In this document: positions 51,701 to 63,956 of the stretch, in pieces
Numbering within the stretch: position 1 is the first letter of the stretch
Layout of the letters: each line of letters opens with the position of its first letter
NCBI GenBank assembly: GCA_037783545.1
Contig: JBBELK010000096.1
Span: 2,666,001-2,730,000 of the forward strand
Reading direction: 5' to 3'
From: Henricia sp. BOLD:AAB3569
Taxonomy: Eukaryota > Echinodermata > Asteroidea > Spinulosida > Echinasteridae
DNA length: 64,000 bases
The notes under the pieces: generated by a model
The model's input: only the letters and a program-made list of their open reading frames with translations
Database searches by the model: none
Told to the model about the DNA's origin: nothing
Translations under genes and position numbers: made by a program

Positions 51701-54700
51701 CGGACAGCCACGGTCTGCAGAGCAGGCATGAAGCCCGAGCCCAGTTTTCCCTAAACTCTGAAATTTCTCGGCCATTTCCCGGCGAAAGTCTGTCAATTTT
51801 TCAGGACAAGTGCGGAATATAGACTGTTTGGAGCATGCAAAATTTGAAGTACGTCGGAAAATTGTTGACTTCCAAATTTGCCGACGTTTGGACCACACTT
51901 TGACCAAATTCCCGTCCCAAACAAGACTGAGCATGCGCACGAGTGATCAGGAGTACACGGACAGCCACGGTTTGCAGAGCAGGCAGGAAGCCCGGGCCCA
52001 GTTTTCCCTAAACTCTGAAATTTCTCGGCCATTTCCCGGCGAAAGTCTGTCAATTTTTCAGGACAAGTGCGGAATATAGACTGTTTGGAGCATGCAAAAT
52101 TTGAAGTACGTCGGAAAATTTATTGACTTCCAAATTTGCCGACGTTTGGACCACACTTTGACCAAATTCCCGTCCCAAACAAGACTGAGCATGCGCACGA
52201 GTGATCAGGAATACACGGACAGCCACGGTCTGCAGAGCAGGCAGGAAGCCCGAGCCCAGTTTTCCCTAAACTCTGAAATTTCTCGGCCATTTCCCGGCGA
52301 AAGTCTGTCAATTTTTCAGGACAAGTGCGGAAAATAGACTGTTTGGAGCATGCAAAATTTGAAGTACGTCGGAAAATTTCTTGACTTCCAAATTTGCCGA
52401 CGTTTGGACCACACTTTGACCAAATTCCCGTCCCAAACAAGACTGAGCATGCGCACGAGTGATCAGGAGTACACGGACAGCCACGGTTTGCAGAGCAGGC
52501 AGGAATCCCGGGCCCAGTTTTCCCTAAACTCTGAAATTTCTCGGCCATTTTCCGGCGAAAGTCTGTCAATTTTTCAGGACAAGTGCGGAATATAGACTGT
52601 TTGGAGCATGCAAATTTTGAAGTTCGTCTGAACATATCTTGACTTCCAAATTTGCCGACGTTTGGACCACACTTTGACCAAATTCCCGTCCCAAACAAGA
52701 CTGAGCATGCGCACGAGTGATCAGGAATACACGGACAGCCACGGTCTGCAGAGCAGGCATGAAGCCCGAGCCGAGTTTTCCCTAAACTCTGAAATTTCTC
52801 GGCCATTTCCCGGCGAAAGTCTGTCAATTTTTCAGGACAAGTGCGGAATATAGACTGTTTGGAGCATGCAAAATTTGAAGTACGTCGGAAAATTGTTGAC
52901 TTCCAAATTTGCCGACGTTTGGACCACACTTTGACCAAATTCCCGTCCCAAACAAGACTGAGCATGCGCACGAGTGATCAGGAATACACGGACAGCCACG
53001 GTCTGCAGAGCAGACAGGAAGCCCGAGCCCAGTTTTCCCTAAACTCTGAAACTTCTCGGCCATTTCCCGGCGAAAGTCTGTCAATTTTTCAGGACAAGTG
53101 CGGAATATAGACTGTTTGGAGCATGCAAATTTTGAAGTTCGTCTGAAAATATCTTGACTTCCAAATTTGCCGACGTTTGGACCACACTTTGTCCAAATTC
53201 CCGTCCCAAACAAGACTGAGCATGCGCACGAGTGATCAGGAGTACACGGACAGCCACGGTTTGCAGAGCAGGCAGGAAGCCCGGGCCCAGTTTTCCCTAA
53301 ACTCTGAAATTTCTCTGCCATTTCTCAGCGAAAGTCTGTCAATTTTTCAGGACAAGTGCGGAATATAGACTGTTTGGAGCATGCACAATTTGAAGTACGT
53401 CGGAAAATTTCTTGACTTCCAAATTTGCCGACGTTTGGACCACACTTTGACCAAATTCCCGTCCCAAACAAGACTGAGCATGCGCACGAGTGATCAGGAA
53501 TACACGGACAGCCACGGTCTGCAGAGCAGGCAGGAAGCCCGAGCCCAGTTTTCCCTAAACTCTGAAATTTCTCGGCCATTTCCCGGCGAAAGTCTGTCAA
53601 TTTTTCAGGACAAGTGCGGAATATAGACTGTTTGGAGCATGCAAATTTTGAAGTTCGTCTGAAAATATCTTGACTTCCAAATTTGCCGACGTTTGGACCA
53701 CACTTTGTCCAAATTCCCGTCCCAAACAAGACTGAGCATGCGCACGAGTGATCAGGAGTACACGGACAGCCACGGTTTGCAGAGCAGGCAGGAAGCCCGG
53801 GCCCAGTTTTCCCTAAACTCTGAAATTTCTCGGCCATTTCCCGGCGAAAGTCTGTCAATTTTCCAGGACAAGTGCGGAATATAGACTGTTTGGAGCAAGC
53901 AAAATTTGAAGTACGTCGGAAAATTTCTTGACTTCCAAATTTGCCGACGTTTGGACCACACTTTGACCAAATTCCCGTCCCATGCTCAGTCGAGCATGCG
54001 CACGAGTGATCAGGAGTACACGGACAGCCACGGTCTGCAGAGCAGGCAGGAAGCCCCAGCCCAGTTTTCCCTAAACTCTGAAATTTCTCGGCCATTTCCC
54101 GGCGAAAGTCTGTCAATTTTTCAGGACAAGTGCGGAATATAGACTGTTTGGAGCATGCAAATTTTGAAGTTCGTCTGAAAATATCTTGACTTCCAAAATT
54201 GCCGACGTTTGGACCACACTTTGACCAAATTCCCGTCCCAAACAAGACTGAGCATGCGCACGAGTGATCAGGAGTACACGGACAGCCACGGTTTGCAGAG
54301 CAGGCAGGAAGCCCGGGCCCAGTTTTCCCTAAACTCTGAAATTTCTCGGCCATTTCCCGGCGAAAGTCTGTCAATTTTTCAGGACAAGTGCGGAATATAG
54401 ACTGTTTGGAGCATGCAAAATTTGAAGTACGTCAGAACATTTCTTGACTTCCAAATTTGCCGACGTTTGGACCACACTTTGACCAAATTCCCGTCCCAAA
54501 CAAGACTGAGCATGCGCACGAGTGATCAGGAATACACGGACAGCCACGGTCTGCAGAGCAGGCATGAAGCCCGAGCCGAGTTTTCCCTAAACTCTGAAAT
54601 TTCTCGGCCATTTCCCGGCGAAAGTCTGTCAATTTTTCAGGACAAGTGCGGAATATAGACTGTTTGGAGCATGCAAAATTTGAAGTACGTCGGAAAATTG

Positions 54701-54927
54701 TTGACTTCCAAATTTGCCGACGTTTGGACCACACTTTGACCAAATTCCCGTCCCAAACAAGACTGAGCATGCGCACGAGTGATCAGGAATACACGGACAG
54801 CCACGGTCTGCAGAGCAGGCAGGAAGCCCGAGCCCAGTTTTCCCTAAACTCTGAAACTTCTCGGCCATTTCCCGGCGAAAGTCTGTCAATTTTTCAGGAC
54901 AAGTGCGGAATATAGACTGTTTGGAGC

Positions 54928-57900
54928 ATGCAAATTTTGAAGTTCGTCTGAAAATATCTTGACTTCCAAATTTGCCGACGTTTGGACCACACTTTGTCCA
55001 AATTCCCGTCCCAAACAAGACTGAGCATGCGCACGAGTGATCAGGAGTACACGGACAGCCACGGTTTGCAGAGCAGGCAGGAAGCCCGGGCCCAGTTTTC
55101 CATAAACTCTGAAATTTCTCGGCCATTTCTCGGCGAAAGTCTGTCAATTTTTCAGGACAAGTGCGGAATATAGACTGTTTGGAGCATGCAAAATTTGAAG
55201 TACGTCGGAAAATTTCTTGACTTCCAAATTTGCCGACGTTTGGACCACACTTTGACCAAATTCCCGTCCCAAACAAGACTGAGCATGCGCACGAGTGATC
55301 AGGAATACACGGACAGCCACGGTCTGCAGAGCAGGCAGGAAGCCCGAGCCCAGTTTTCCCTAAACTCTGAAATTTCTCGGCCATTTCCCGGCGAAAGTCT
55401 GTCAATTTTTCAGGACAAGTGCGGAATATAGACTGTTTGGAGCATGCAAATTTTGAAGTTCGTCTGAAAATATCTTGACTTCCAAATTTGCCGACGTTTG
55501 GACCACACTTTGTCCAAATTCCCGTCCCAAACAAGACTGAGCATGCGCACGAGTGATCAGGAGTACACGGACAGCCACGGTTTGCAGAGCAGGCAGGAAG
55601 CCCGGGCCCAGTTTTCCCTAAACTCTGAAATTTCTCGGCCATTTCTCGGCGAAAGTCTGTCAATTTTTCAGGACAAGTGCGGAATATAGACTGTTTGGAG
55701 CATGCGAAATTTGAAGTACGTCGGAAAATTTCTTGACTTCCAAATTTGCCGACGTTTGGACCACACTTTGACCAAATTCCCGTCCCAAACAAGACTGAGC
55801 ATGCGCACGAGTGATCAGGAATACACGGACAGCCACGGTCTGCAGAGCAGGCAGGAAGCCCGAGCCCAGTTTTCCCTAAACTCTGAAATTTCTCGGCCAT
55901 TTCCCGGCGAAAGTCTGTCAATTTTCCAGGACAAGTGCGGAATATAGACTGTTTGGAGCAAGCAAAATTTGAAGTACGTCGGAAAATTTCTTGACTTCCA
56001 AATTTGCCGACGTTTGGACCACACTTTGACCAAATTCCCGTCCCATGCTCAGTCGAGCATGCGCACGAGTGATCAGGAGTACACGGACAGCCACGGTCTG
56101 CAGAGCAGGCAGGAAGCCCCAGCCCAGTTTTCCCTAAACTCTGAAATTTCTCGGCCATTTCCCGGCGAAAGTCTGTCAATTTTTCAGGACAAGTGCGGAA
56201 TATAGACTGTTTGGAGCATGCAAATTTTGAAGTTCGTCTGAAAATATCTTGACTTCCAAATTTGCCGACGTTTGGACCACACTTTGACCAAATTCCCGTC
56301 CCAAACAAGACTGAGCATGCGCACGAGTGATCAGGAGTACACGGACAGCCACGGTTTGCAGAGCAGGCAGGAAGCCCGGGCCCAGTTTTCCCTAAACTCT
56401 GAAATTTCTCGGCCATTTCCCGGCGAAAGTCTGTCAATTTTTCAGGACAAGTGCGGAAAATAGACTGTTTGGAGCATGCAAATTTTGAAGTTCGTCTGAA
56501 AATATCTTGACTTCCAAATTTGCCGACGTTTGGACCACACTTTGTCCAAATTCCCGTCCCAAACAAGACTGAGCATGCGCACGAGTGATCAGGAGTACAC
56601 GGACAGCCACGGTTTGCAGAGCAGGCAGGAAGCCCGGGCCCAGTTTTCCATAAACTCTGAAATTTCTCGGCCATTTCTCGGCGAAAGTCTGTCAATTTTT
56701 CAGGACAAGTGCGGAATATAGACTGTTTGGAGCATGCAAAATTTGAAGTACGTCGGAAAATTTCTTGACTTCCAAATTTGCCGACGTTTGGACCACACTT
56801 TGACCAAATTCCCGTCCCAAACAAGACTGAGCATGCGCACGAGTGATCAGGAATACACGGACAGCCACGGTTTGCAGAGCAGGCAGGAAGCCCGGGCCCA
56901 GTTTTCCCTAAACTCTGAAATTTCTCGGCCATTTCCCGGCGAAAGTCTGTCAATTTTTCAGGACAAGTGCGGAAAATAGACTGTTTGGAGCATGCAAATT
57001 TTGAAGTTCGTCTGAAAATATCTTGACTTCCAAATTTGCCGACGTTTGGACCACACTTTGTCCAAATTCCCGTCCCAAACAAGACTGAGCATGCGCACGA
57101 GTGATCAGGAGTACACGGACAGCCACGGTTTGCAGAGCAGGCAGGAAGCCCGGGCCCAGTTTTCCCTAAACTCTGAAATTTCTCGGCCATTTCTCGGCGA
57201 AAGTCTGTCAATTTTTCAGGACAAGTGCGGAATATAGACTGTTTGGAGCATGCGAAATTTGAAGTACGTCGGAAAATTTCTTGACTTCCAAATTTGCCGA
57301 CGTTTGGACCACACTTTGACCAAATTCCCGTCCCAAACAAGACTGAGCATGCGCACGAGTGATCAGGAATACACGGACAGCCACGGTCTGCAGAGCAGGC
57401 AGGAAGCCCGAGCCCAGTTTTCCCTAAACTCTGAAATTTCTCGGCCATTTCCCGGCGAAAGTCTGTCAATTTTCCAGGACAAGTGCGGAATATAGACTGT
57501 TTGGAGCAAGCAAAATTTGAAGTACGTCGGAAAATTTCTTGACTTCCAAATTTGCCGACGTTTGGACCACACTTTGACCAAATTCCCGTCCCATGCTCAG
57601 TCGAGCATGCGCACGAGTGATCAGGAGTACACGGACAGCCACGGTCTGCAGAGCAGGCAGGAAGCCCCAGCCCAGTTTTCCCTAAACTCTGAAATTTCTC
57701 GGCCATTTCCCGGCGAAAGTCTGTCAATTTTTCAGGACAAGTGCGGAATATAGACTGTTTGGAGCATGCAAATTTTGAAGTTCGTCTGAAAATATCTTGA
57801 CTTCCAAATTTGCCGACGTTTGGACCACACTTTGACCAAATTCCCGTCCCAAACAAGACTGAGCATGCGCACGAGTGATCAGGAGTACACGGACAGCCAC

Positions 57901-58023
57901 GGTTTGCAGAGCAGGCAGGAAGCCCGGGCCCAGTTTTCCCTAAACTCTGAAATTTCTCGGCCATTTCCCGGCGAAAGTCTGTCAATTTTTCAGGACAAGT
58001 GCGGAAAATAGACTGTTTGGAGC
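54928..58023 (+). repeat. 1548 bp tandem duplication private to the second super-unit
   Basis: Monomers 54928-56475 are repeated at 56476-58023. The marker 'ttttccataaac' is at 54928 and 56476, and the 'gcatgcgaaat' start is at 55702 and 57250. In the first super-unit the equivalent stretch 38678-40225 is present only once. The duplication therefore happened after the 16 kb unit was copied. Confidence 0.88.
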
Positions 58024-60344
58024 ATGCAAATTTTGAAGTTCGTCTGAAAATATCTTGACTTCCAAATTTGCCGACGTTTGGACCACACTTTGACCAAATT
58101 CCCGTCCCAAACAAGACTGAGCATGCGCACGAGTGATCAGGAGTACACGGACAGCCACGGTTTGCAGAGCAGGCAGGAAGCCCGGGCCCAGTTTTCCCTA
58201 AACTCTGAAATTTCTCGGCCATTTCCCGGCGAAAGTCTGTCAATTTTTCAGGACAAGTGCGGAATATAGACTGTTTGGAGCATGCAAATTTTGAAGTTCG
58301 TCTGAAAATATCTTGACTTCCAAATTGGCCGACGTTTGGACCACACTTTGACCAAATTCCCGTCCCAAACAAGACTGAGCATGCGCACGAGTGATCAGGA
58401 GTACACGGACAGCCACGGTCTGCAGAGCAGGCAGGAAGCCCCAGCCCAGTTTTCCCTAAACTCTGAAATTTCTCGGCCATTTCCCGGCGAAAGTCTGTCA
58501 ATTTTTCAGGACAAGTGCGGAATATAGACTGTTTGGAGCATGCAACTTTTGAAGTTCGTCTGAAAATATCTTGACTTCCAAATTTGCCGACGTTTGGACC
58601 ACACTTTGACCAAATTCCCGTCCCAAACAAGACTGAGCATGCGCACGAGTGATCAGGAGTACACGGACAGCCACGGTTTGCAGAGCAGGCAGGAAGCCCG
58701 GGCCCAGTTTTCCCTAAACTCTGAAATTTCTCGGCCATTTCCCGGCGAAAGTCTGTCAATTTTTCAGGACAAGTGCGGAATATAGACTGTTTGGAGCATG
58801 CAAAATTTGAAGTACGTCGGAAAATTTCTTGACTTCCAAATTTGCCGACGTTTGGACCACACTTTGACCAAATTCCCGTCCCAAACAAGACTGAGCATGC
58901 GCACGAGTGATCAGGAATACACGGACAGCCACGGTCTGCAGAGCAGGCATGAAGCCCGAGCCGAGTTTTCCCTAAACTCTGAAATTTCTCGGCCATTTCC
59001 CGGCGAAAGTCTGTCAATTTTTCAGGACAAGTGCGGAATATAGACTGTTTGGAGCATGCAAAATTTGAAGTACGTCGGAAAATTGTTGACTTCCAAATTT
59101 GCCGACGTTTGGACCACACTTTGACCAAATTCCCGTCCCAAACAAGACTGAGCATGCGCACGAGTGATCAGGAATACACGGACAGCCACGGTCTGCAGAG
59201 CAGGCAGGAAGCCCGAGCCCAGTTTTCCCTAAACTCTGAAACTTCTCGGCCATTTCCCGGCGAAAGTCTGTCAATTTTTCAGGACAAGTGCGGAATATAG
59301 ACTGTTTGGAGCATGCAAATTTTGAAGTTCGTCTGAAAATATCTTGACTTCCAAATTTGCCGACGTTTGGACCACACTTTGTCCAAATTCCCGTCCCAAA
59401 CAAGACTGAGCATGCGCACGAGTGATCAGGAGTACACGGACAGCCACGGTTTGCAGAGCAGGCAGGAAGCCCGGGCCCAGTTTTCCCTAAACTCTGAAAT
59501 TTCTCGGCCATTTCTCGGCGAAAGTCTGTCAATTTTTCAGGACAAGTGCGGAATATAGACTGTTTGGAGCATGCAAAATTTGAAGTACGTCGGAAAATGT
59601 CTTGACTTCCAAATTTGCCGACGTTTGGACCACACTTTGTCCAAATTCCCGTCCCAAACAAGACTGAGCATGCGCACGAGTGATCAGGAGTACACGGACA
59701 GCCACGGTTTGCAGAGCAGGCAGGAAGCCCGGGCCCAGTTTTCCCTAAACTCTGAAATTTCTCGGCCATTTCTCGGCGAAAGTCTGTCAATTTTTCAGGA
59801 CAAGTGCGGAATATAGACTGTTTGGAGCATGCAAAATTTGAAGTACGTCGGAAAATTTCTTGACTTCCAAATTTGCCGACGTTTGGACCACACTTTGACC
59901 AAATTCCCGTCCCAAACAAGACTGAGCATGCGCACGAGTGATCAGGAATACACGGACAGCCACGGTCTGCAGAGCAGGCAGGAAGCCCGAGCCCAGTTTT
60001 CCCTAAACTCTGAAATTTCTCGGCCATTTCCCGGCGAAAGTCTGTCAATTTTTCAGGACAAGTGCGGAATATAGACTGTTTGGAGCATGCAAATTTTGAA
60101 GTTCGTCTGAAAATATCTTGACTTCCAAATTTGCCGACGTTTGGACCACACTTTGTCCAAATTCCCGTCCCAAACAAGACTGAGCATGCGCACGAGTGAT
60201 CAGGAGTACACGGACAGCCACGGTTTGCAGAGCAGGCAGGAAGCCCGGGCCCAGTTTTCCCTAAACTCTGAAATTTCTCGGCCATTTCTCGGCGAAAGTC
60301 TGTCAATTTTTCAGGACAAGTGCGGAATATAGACTGTTTGGAGC

Positions 60345-61892
60345 ATGCAAAATTTGAAGTACGTCGGAAAATTTATTGACTTCCAAATTTGCCGACGTTT
60401 GGACCACACTTTGACCAAATTCCCGTCCCAAACAAGACTGAGCATGCGCACGAGTGATCAGGAATACACGGACAGCCACGGTCTGCAGAGCAGGCAGGAA
60501 GCCCGAGCCCAGTTTTCCCTAAACTCTGAAATTTCTCGGCCATTTCCCGGCGAAAGTCTGTCAATTTTCCAGGACAAGTGCGGAATATAGACTGTTTGGA
60601 GCAAGCAAAATTTGAAGTACGTCGGAAAATTTCTTGACTTCCAAATTTGCCGACGTTTGGACCACACTTTGACCAAATTCCCGTCCCATGCTCAGTCGAG
60701 CATGCGCACGAGTGATCAGGAGTACACGGACAGCCACGGTCTGCAGAGCAGGCAGGAAGCCCCAGCCCAGTTTTCCCTAAACTCTGAAATTTCTCGGCCA
60801 TTTCCCGGCGAAAGTCTGTCAATTTTTCAGGACAAGTGCGGAATATAGACTGTTTGGAGCATGCAAATTTTGAAGTTCGTCTGAAAATATCTTGACTTCC
60901 AAATTTGCCGACGTTTGGACCACACTTTGACCAAATTCCCGTCCCAAACAAGACTGAGCATGCGCACGAGTGATCAGGAGTACACGGACAGCCACGGTTT
61001 GCAGAGCAGGCAGGAAGCCCGGGCCCAGTTTTCCCTAAACTCTGAAATTTCTCGGCCATTTCCCGGCGAAAGTCTGTCAATTTTTCAGGACAAGTGCGGA
61101 ATATAGACTGTTTGGAGCATGCAAATTTTGAAGTTCGTCTGAAAATATCTTGACTTCCAAATTTGCCGACGTTTGGACCACACTTTGACCAAATTCCCGT
61201 CCCAAACAAGACTGAGCATGCGCACGAGTGATCAGGAGTACACGGACAGCCACGGTCTGCAGAGCAGGCAGGAAGCCCGAGCCCAGTTTTCCCTAAACTC
61301 TGAAATTTCTCGGCCATTTCCCGGCGAAAGTCTGTCAATTTTTCAGGACAAGTGCGGAATATAGACTGTTTGGAGCATGCAAAATTTGAAGTACGTCGGA
61401 AAATTTCTTGACTTCCAAATTTGCCGACGTTTGGACCACACTTTGACCAAATTCCCGTCCCAAACAAGACTGAGCATGCGCACGAGTGATCAGGAATACA
61501 CGGACAGCCACGGTCTGCAGAGCAGGCAGGAAGCCCGAGCCCAGTTTTCCCTAAACTCTGAAATTTCTCGGCCATTTCCCGGCGAAAGTCTGTCAATTTT
61601 TCAGGACAAGTGCGGAATATAGACTGTTTGGAGCATGCAAATTTTGAAGTTCGTCTGAAAATATCTTGACTTCCAAATTTGCCGACGTTTGGACCACACT
61701 TTGTCCAAATTCCCGTCCCAAACAAGACTGAGCATGCGCACGAGTGATCAGGAGTACACGGACAGCCACGGTTTGCAGAGCAGGCAGGAAGCCCGGGCCC
61801 AGTTTTCCCTAAACTCTGAAATTTCTCGGCCATTTCTCGGCGAAAGTCTGTCAATTTTTCAGGACAAGTGCGGAATATAGACTGTTTGGAGC
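60345..61892 (+). repeat. 1548 bp six-monomer unit matching 46933-48480
   Basis: The monomer order is A with 'aatttattgac', B starting aagc, D, D, A, then D with 'ctttgtccaaatt'. The same order is seen at 46933-48480. Here the A monomer at 61377 lacks the 'ccggtccc' and 'gtcactttttc' markers of its counterpart, so it is an older relative and not a recent copy. Confidence 0.75.
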
Positions 61893-63956
61893 ATGCAAAA
61901 TTTGAAGTACGTCGGAAAATTTATTGACTTCCAAATTTGCCGACGTTTGGACCACACTTTGACCAAATTCCCGTCCCAAACAAGACTGAGCATGCGCACG
62001 AGTGATCAGGAATACACGGACAGCCACGGTCTGCAGAGCAGGCAGGAAGCCCGAGCCCAGTTTTCCCTAAACTCTGAAATTTCTCGGCCATTTCCCGGCG
62101 AAAGTCTGTCAATTTTCCAGGACAAGTGCGGAATATAGACTGTTTGGAGCAAGCAAAATTTGAAGTACGTCGGAAAATTTCTTGACTTCCAAATTTGCCG
62201 ACGTTTGGACCACACTTTGACCAAATTCCCGTCCCATGCTCAGTCGAGCATGCGCACGAGTGATCAGGAGTACACGGACAGCCACGGTCTGCAGAGCAGG
62301 CAGGAAGCCCCAGCCCAGTTTTCCCTAAACTCTGAAATTTCTCGGCCATTTCCCGGCGAAAGTCTGTCAATTTTTCAGGACAAGTGCGGAATATAGACTG
62401 TTTGGAGCATGCAAATTTTGAAGTTCGTCTGAAAATATATTGACTTCCAAATTTGCCGACGTTTGGACCACACTTTGACCAAATTCCCGTCCCAAACAAG
62501 ACTGAGCATGCGCACGAGTGATCAGGAGTACACGGACAGCCACGGTTTGCAGAGCAGGCAGGAAGCCCGGGCCCAGTTTTCCTTAAACTCTGAAATTTCT
62601 AGGCCATTTCCCGGCGAAAGTCTGTCAATTTTTCAGGACAAGTGCGGAATATAGACTGTTTGGAGCATGCAAATTTTGAAGTTCGTCTGAAAATATCTTG
62701 ACTTCCAAATTTGCCGACGTTTGGACCACACTTTGACCAAATTCCCGTCCCAAACAAGACTGAGCATGCGCACGAGTGATCAGGAGTACACGGACAGCCA
62801 CGGTCTGCAGAGCAGGCAGGAAGCCCGAGCCCAGTTTTCCCTAAACTCTGAAATTTCTCGGCCATTTCCCGGCGAAAGTCTGTCAATTTTTCAGGACAAG
62901 TGCGGAATATAGACTGTTTGGAGCATGCAAATTTTGAAGTTCGTCTGAAAATATCTTGACTTCCAAATTTGCCGACGTTTGGACCACACTTTGACCAAAT
63001 TCCCGTCCCAAACAAGACTGAGCATGCGCACGAGTGATCAGGAGTACACGGACAGCCACGGTTTGCAGAGCAGGCAGGAAGCCCGGGCCCAGTTTTCCCT
63101 AAACTCTGAAATTTCTCGGCCATTTCCCGGCGAAAGTCTGTCAATTTTTCAGGACAAGTGCGGAATATAGACTGTTTGTAGCAAGCAAAATTTGAAGTAC
63201 GTCGGAAAATTTCTTGACTTCCAAATTTGCCGACGTTTGGACCACACTTTGACCAAATTCCCGTCCCATGCTCAGTCGAGCATGCGCACGAGTGATCAGG
63301 AGTACACGGACAGCCACGGTCTGCAGAGCAGGCAGGAAGCCCGAGCCCAGTTTTCCCTAAACTCTGAAATTTCTCGGCCATTTCCCGGCGAAAGTCTGTC
63401 AATTTTTCAGGACAAGTGCGGAATATAGACTGTTTGGAGCATGCAACATTTGAAGTACGTCGGAAAATTTCTTGACTTCCAAATTTGCCGACGTTTGGAC
63501 CACACTTTGACCAAATTCCCGTCCCATGCTCAGTCGAGCATGCGCACGAGTGATCAGGAGTACACGGACAGCCACGGTCTGCAGAGCAGGCAGGAAGCCC
63601 GAGCCCAGTTTTCCCCAAACTCTGAAATTTCTCGGCCATTTCTCGGCGAAAGTCTGTCAATTTTTCAGGACAAGTGCGGAATATAGACTGTTTGGAGCAT
63701 GCAAAATTTGAAGTACGTCGGAAAATTTCTTGACTTCCAAATTTGCCGACGTTTGGACCACACTTTGACCAAATTCCCGTCCCAAACAAGACTGAGCATG
63801 CGCACGAGTGATCAGGAATACACGGACAGCCACGGTCTGCAGAGCAGGCAGGAAGCCCGAGCCCAGTTTTCCCTAAACTCTGAAATTTCTCGGCCATTTC
63901 CCGGCGAAAGTCTGTCAATTTTTCAGGACAAGTGCGGAATATAGACTGTTTGGAGC

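Larger units (their letters stand above)
50325..63956 (+). repeat. 16,250 bp super-unit, second copy, expanded
   Basis: This segment follows the first copy in order, but the offset grows from 16,250 to 17,798 after an inner 1548 bp duplication, and to 18,830 after a further 1032 bp (four monomers) around 59.8-61.6 kb. It corresponds to first-copy 34075-45126. Private differences such as 'ggaatcccgggccc' and 'ccattttccgg' in monomer 52350, and 'tttgtcgacg' only in the first copy (41046), argue for a real duplication over an assembly error. Confidence 0.85.

Noticed and set aside
34075..63956. Assembly artefact explaining the 16 kb duplication
   Set aside because: The copies differ by a private 1548 bp duplication, a four-monomer expansion and scattered substitutions, which a simple duplicated contig would not show. 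Only reads can settle it, so confidence was kept below certainty.
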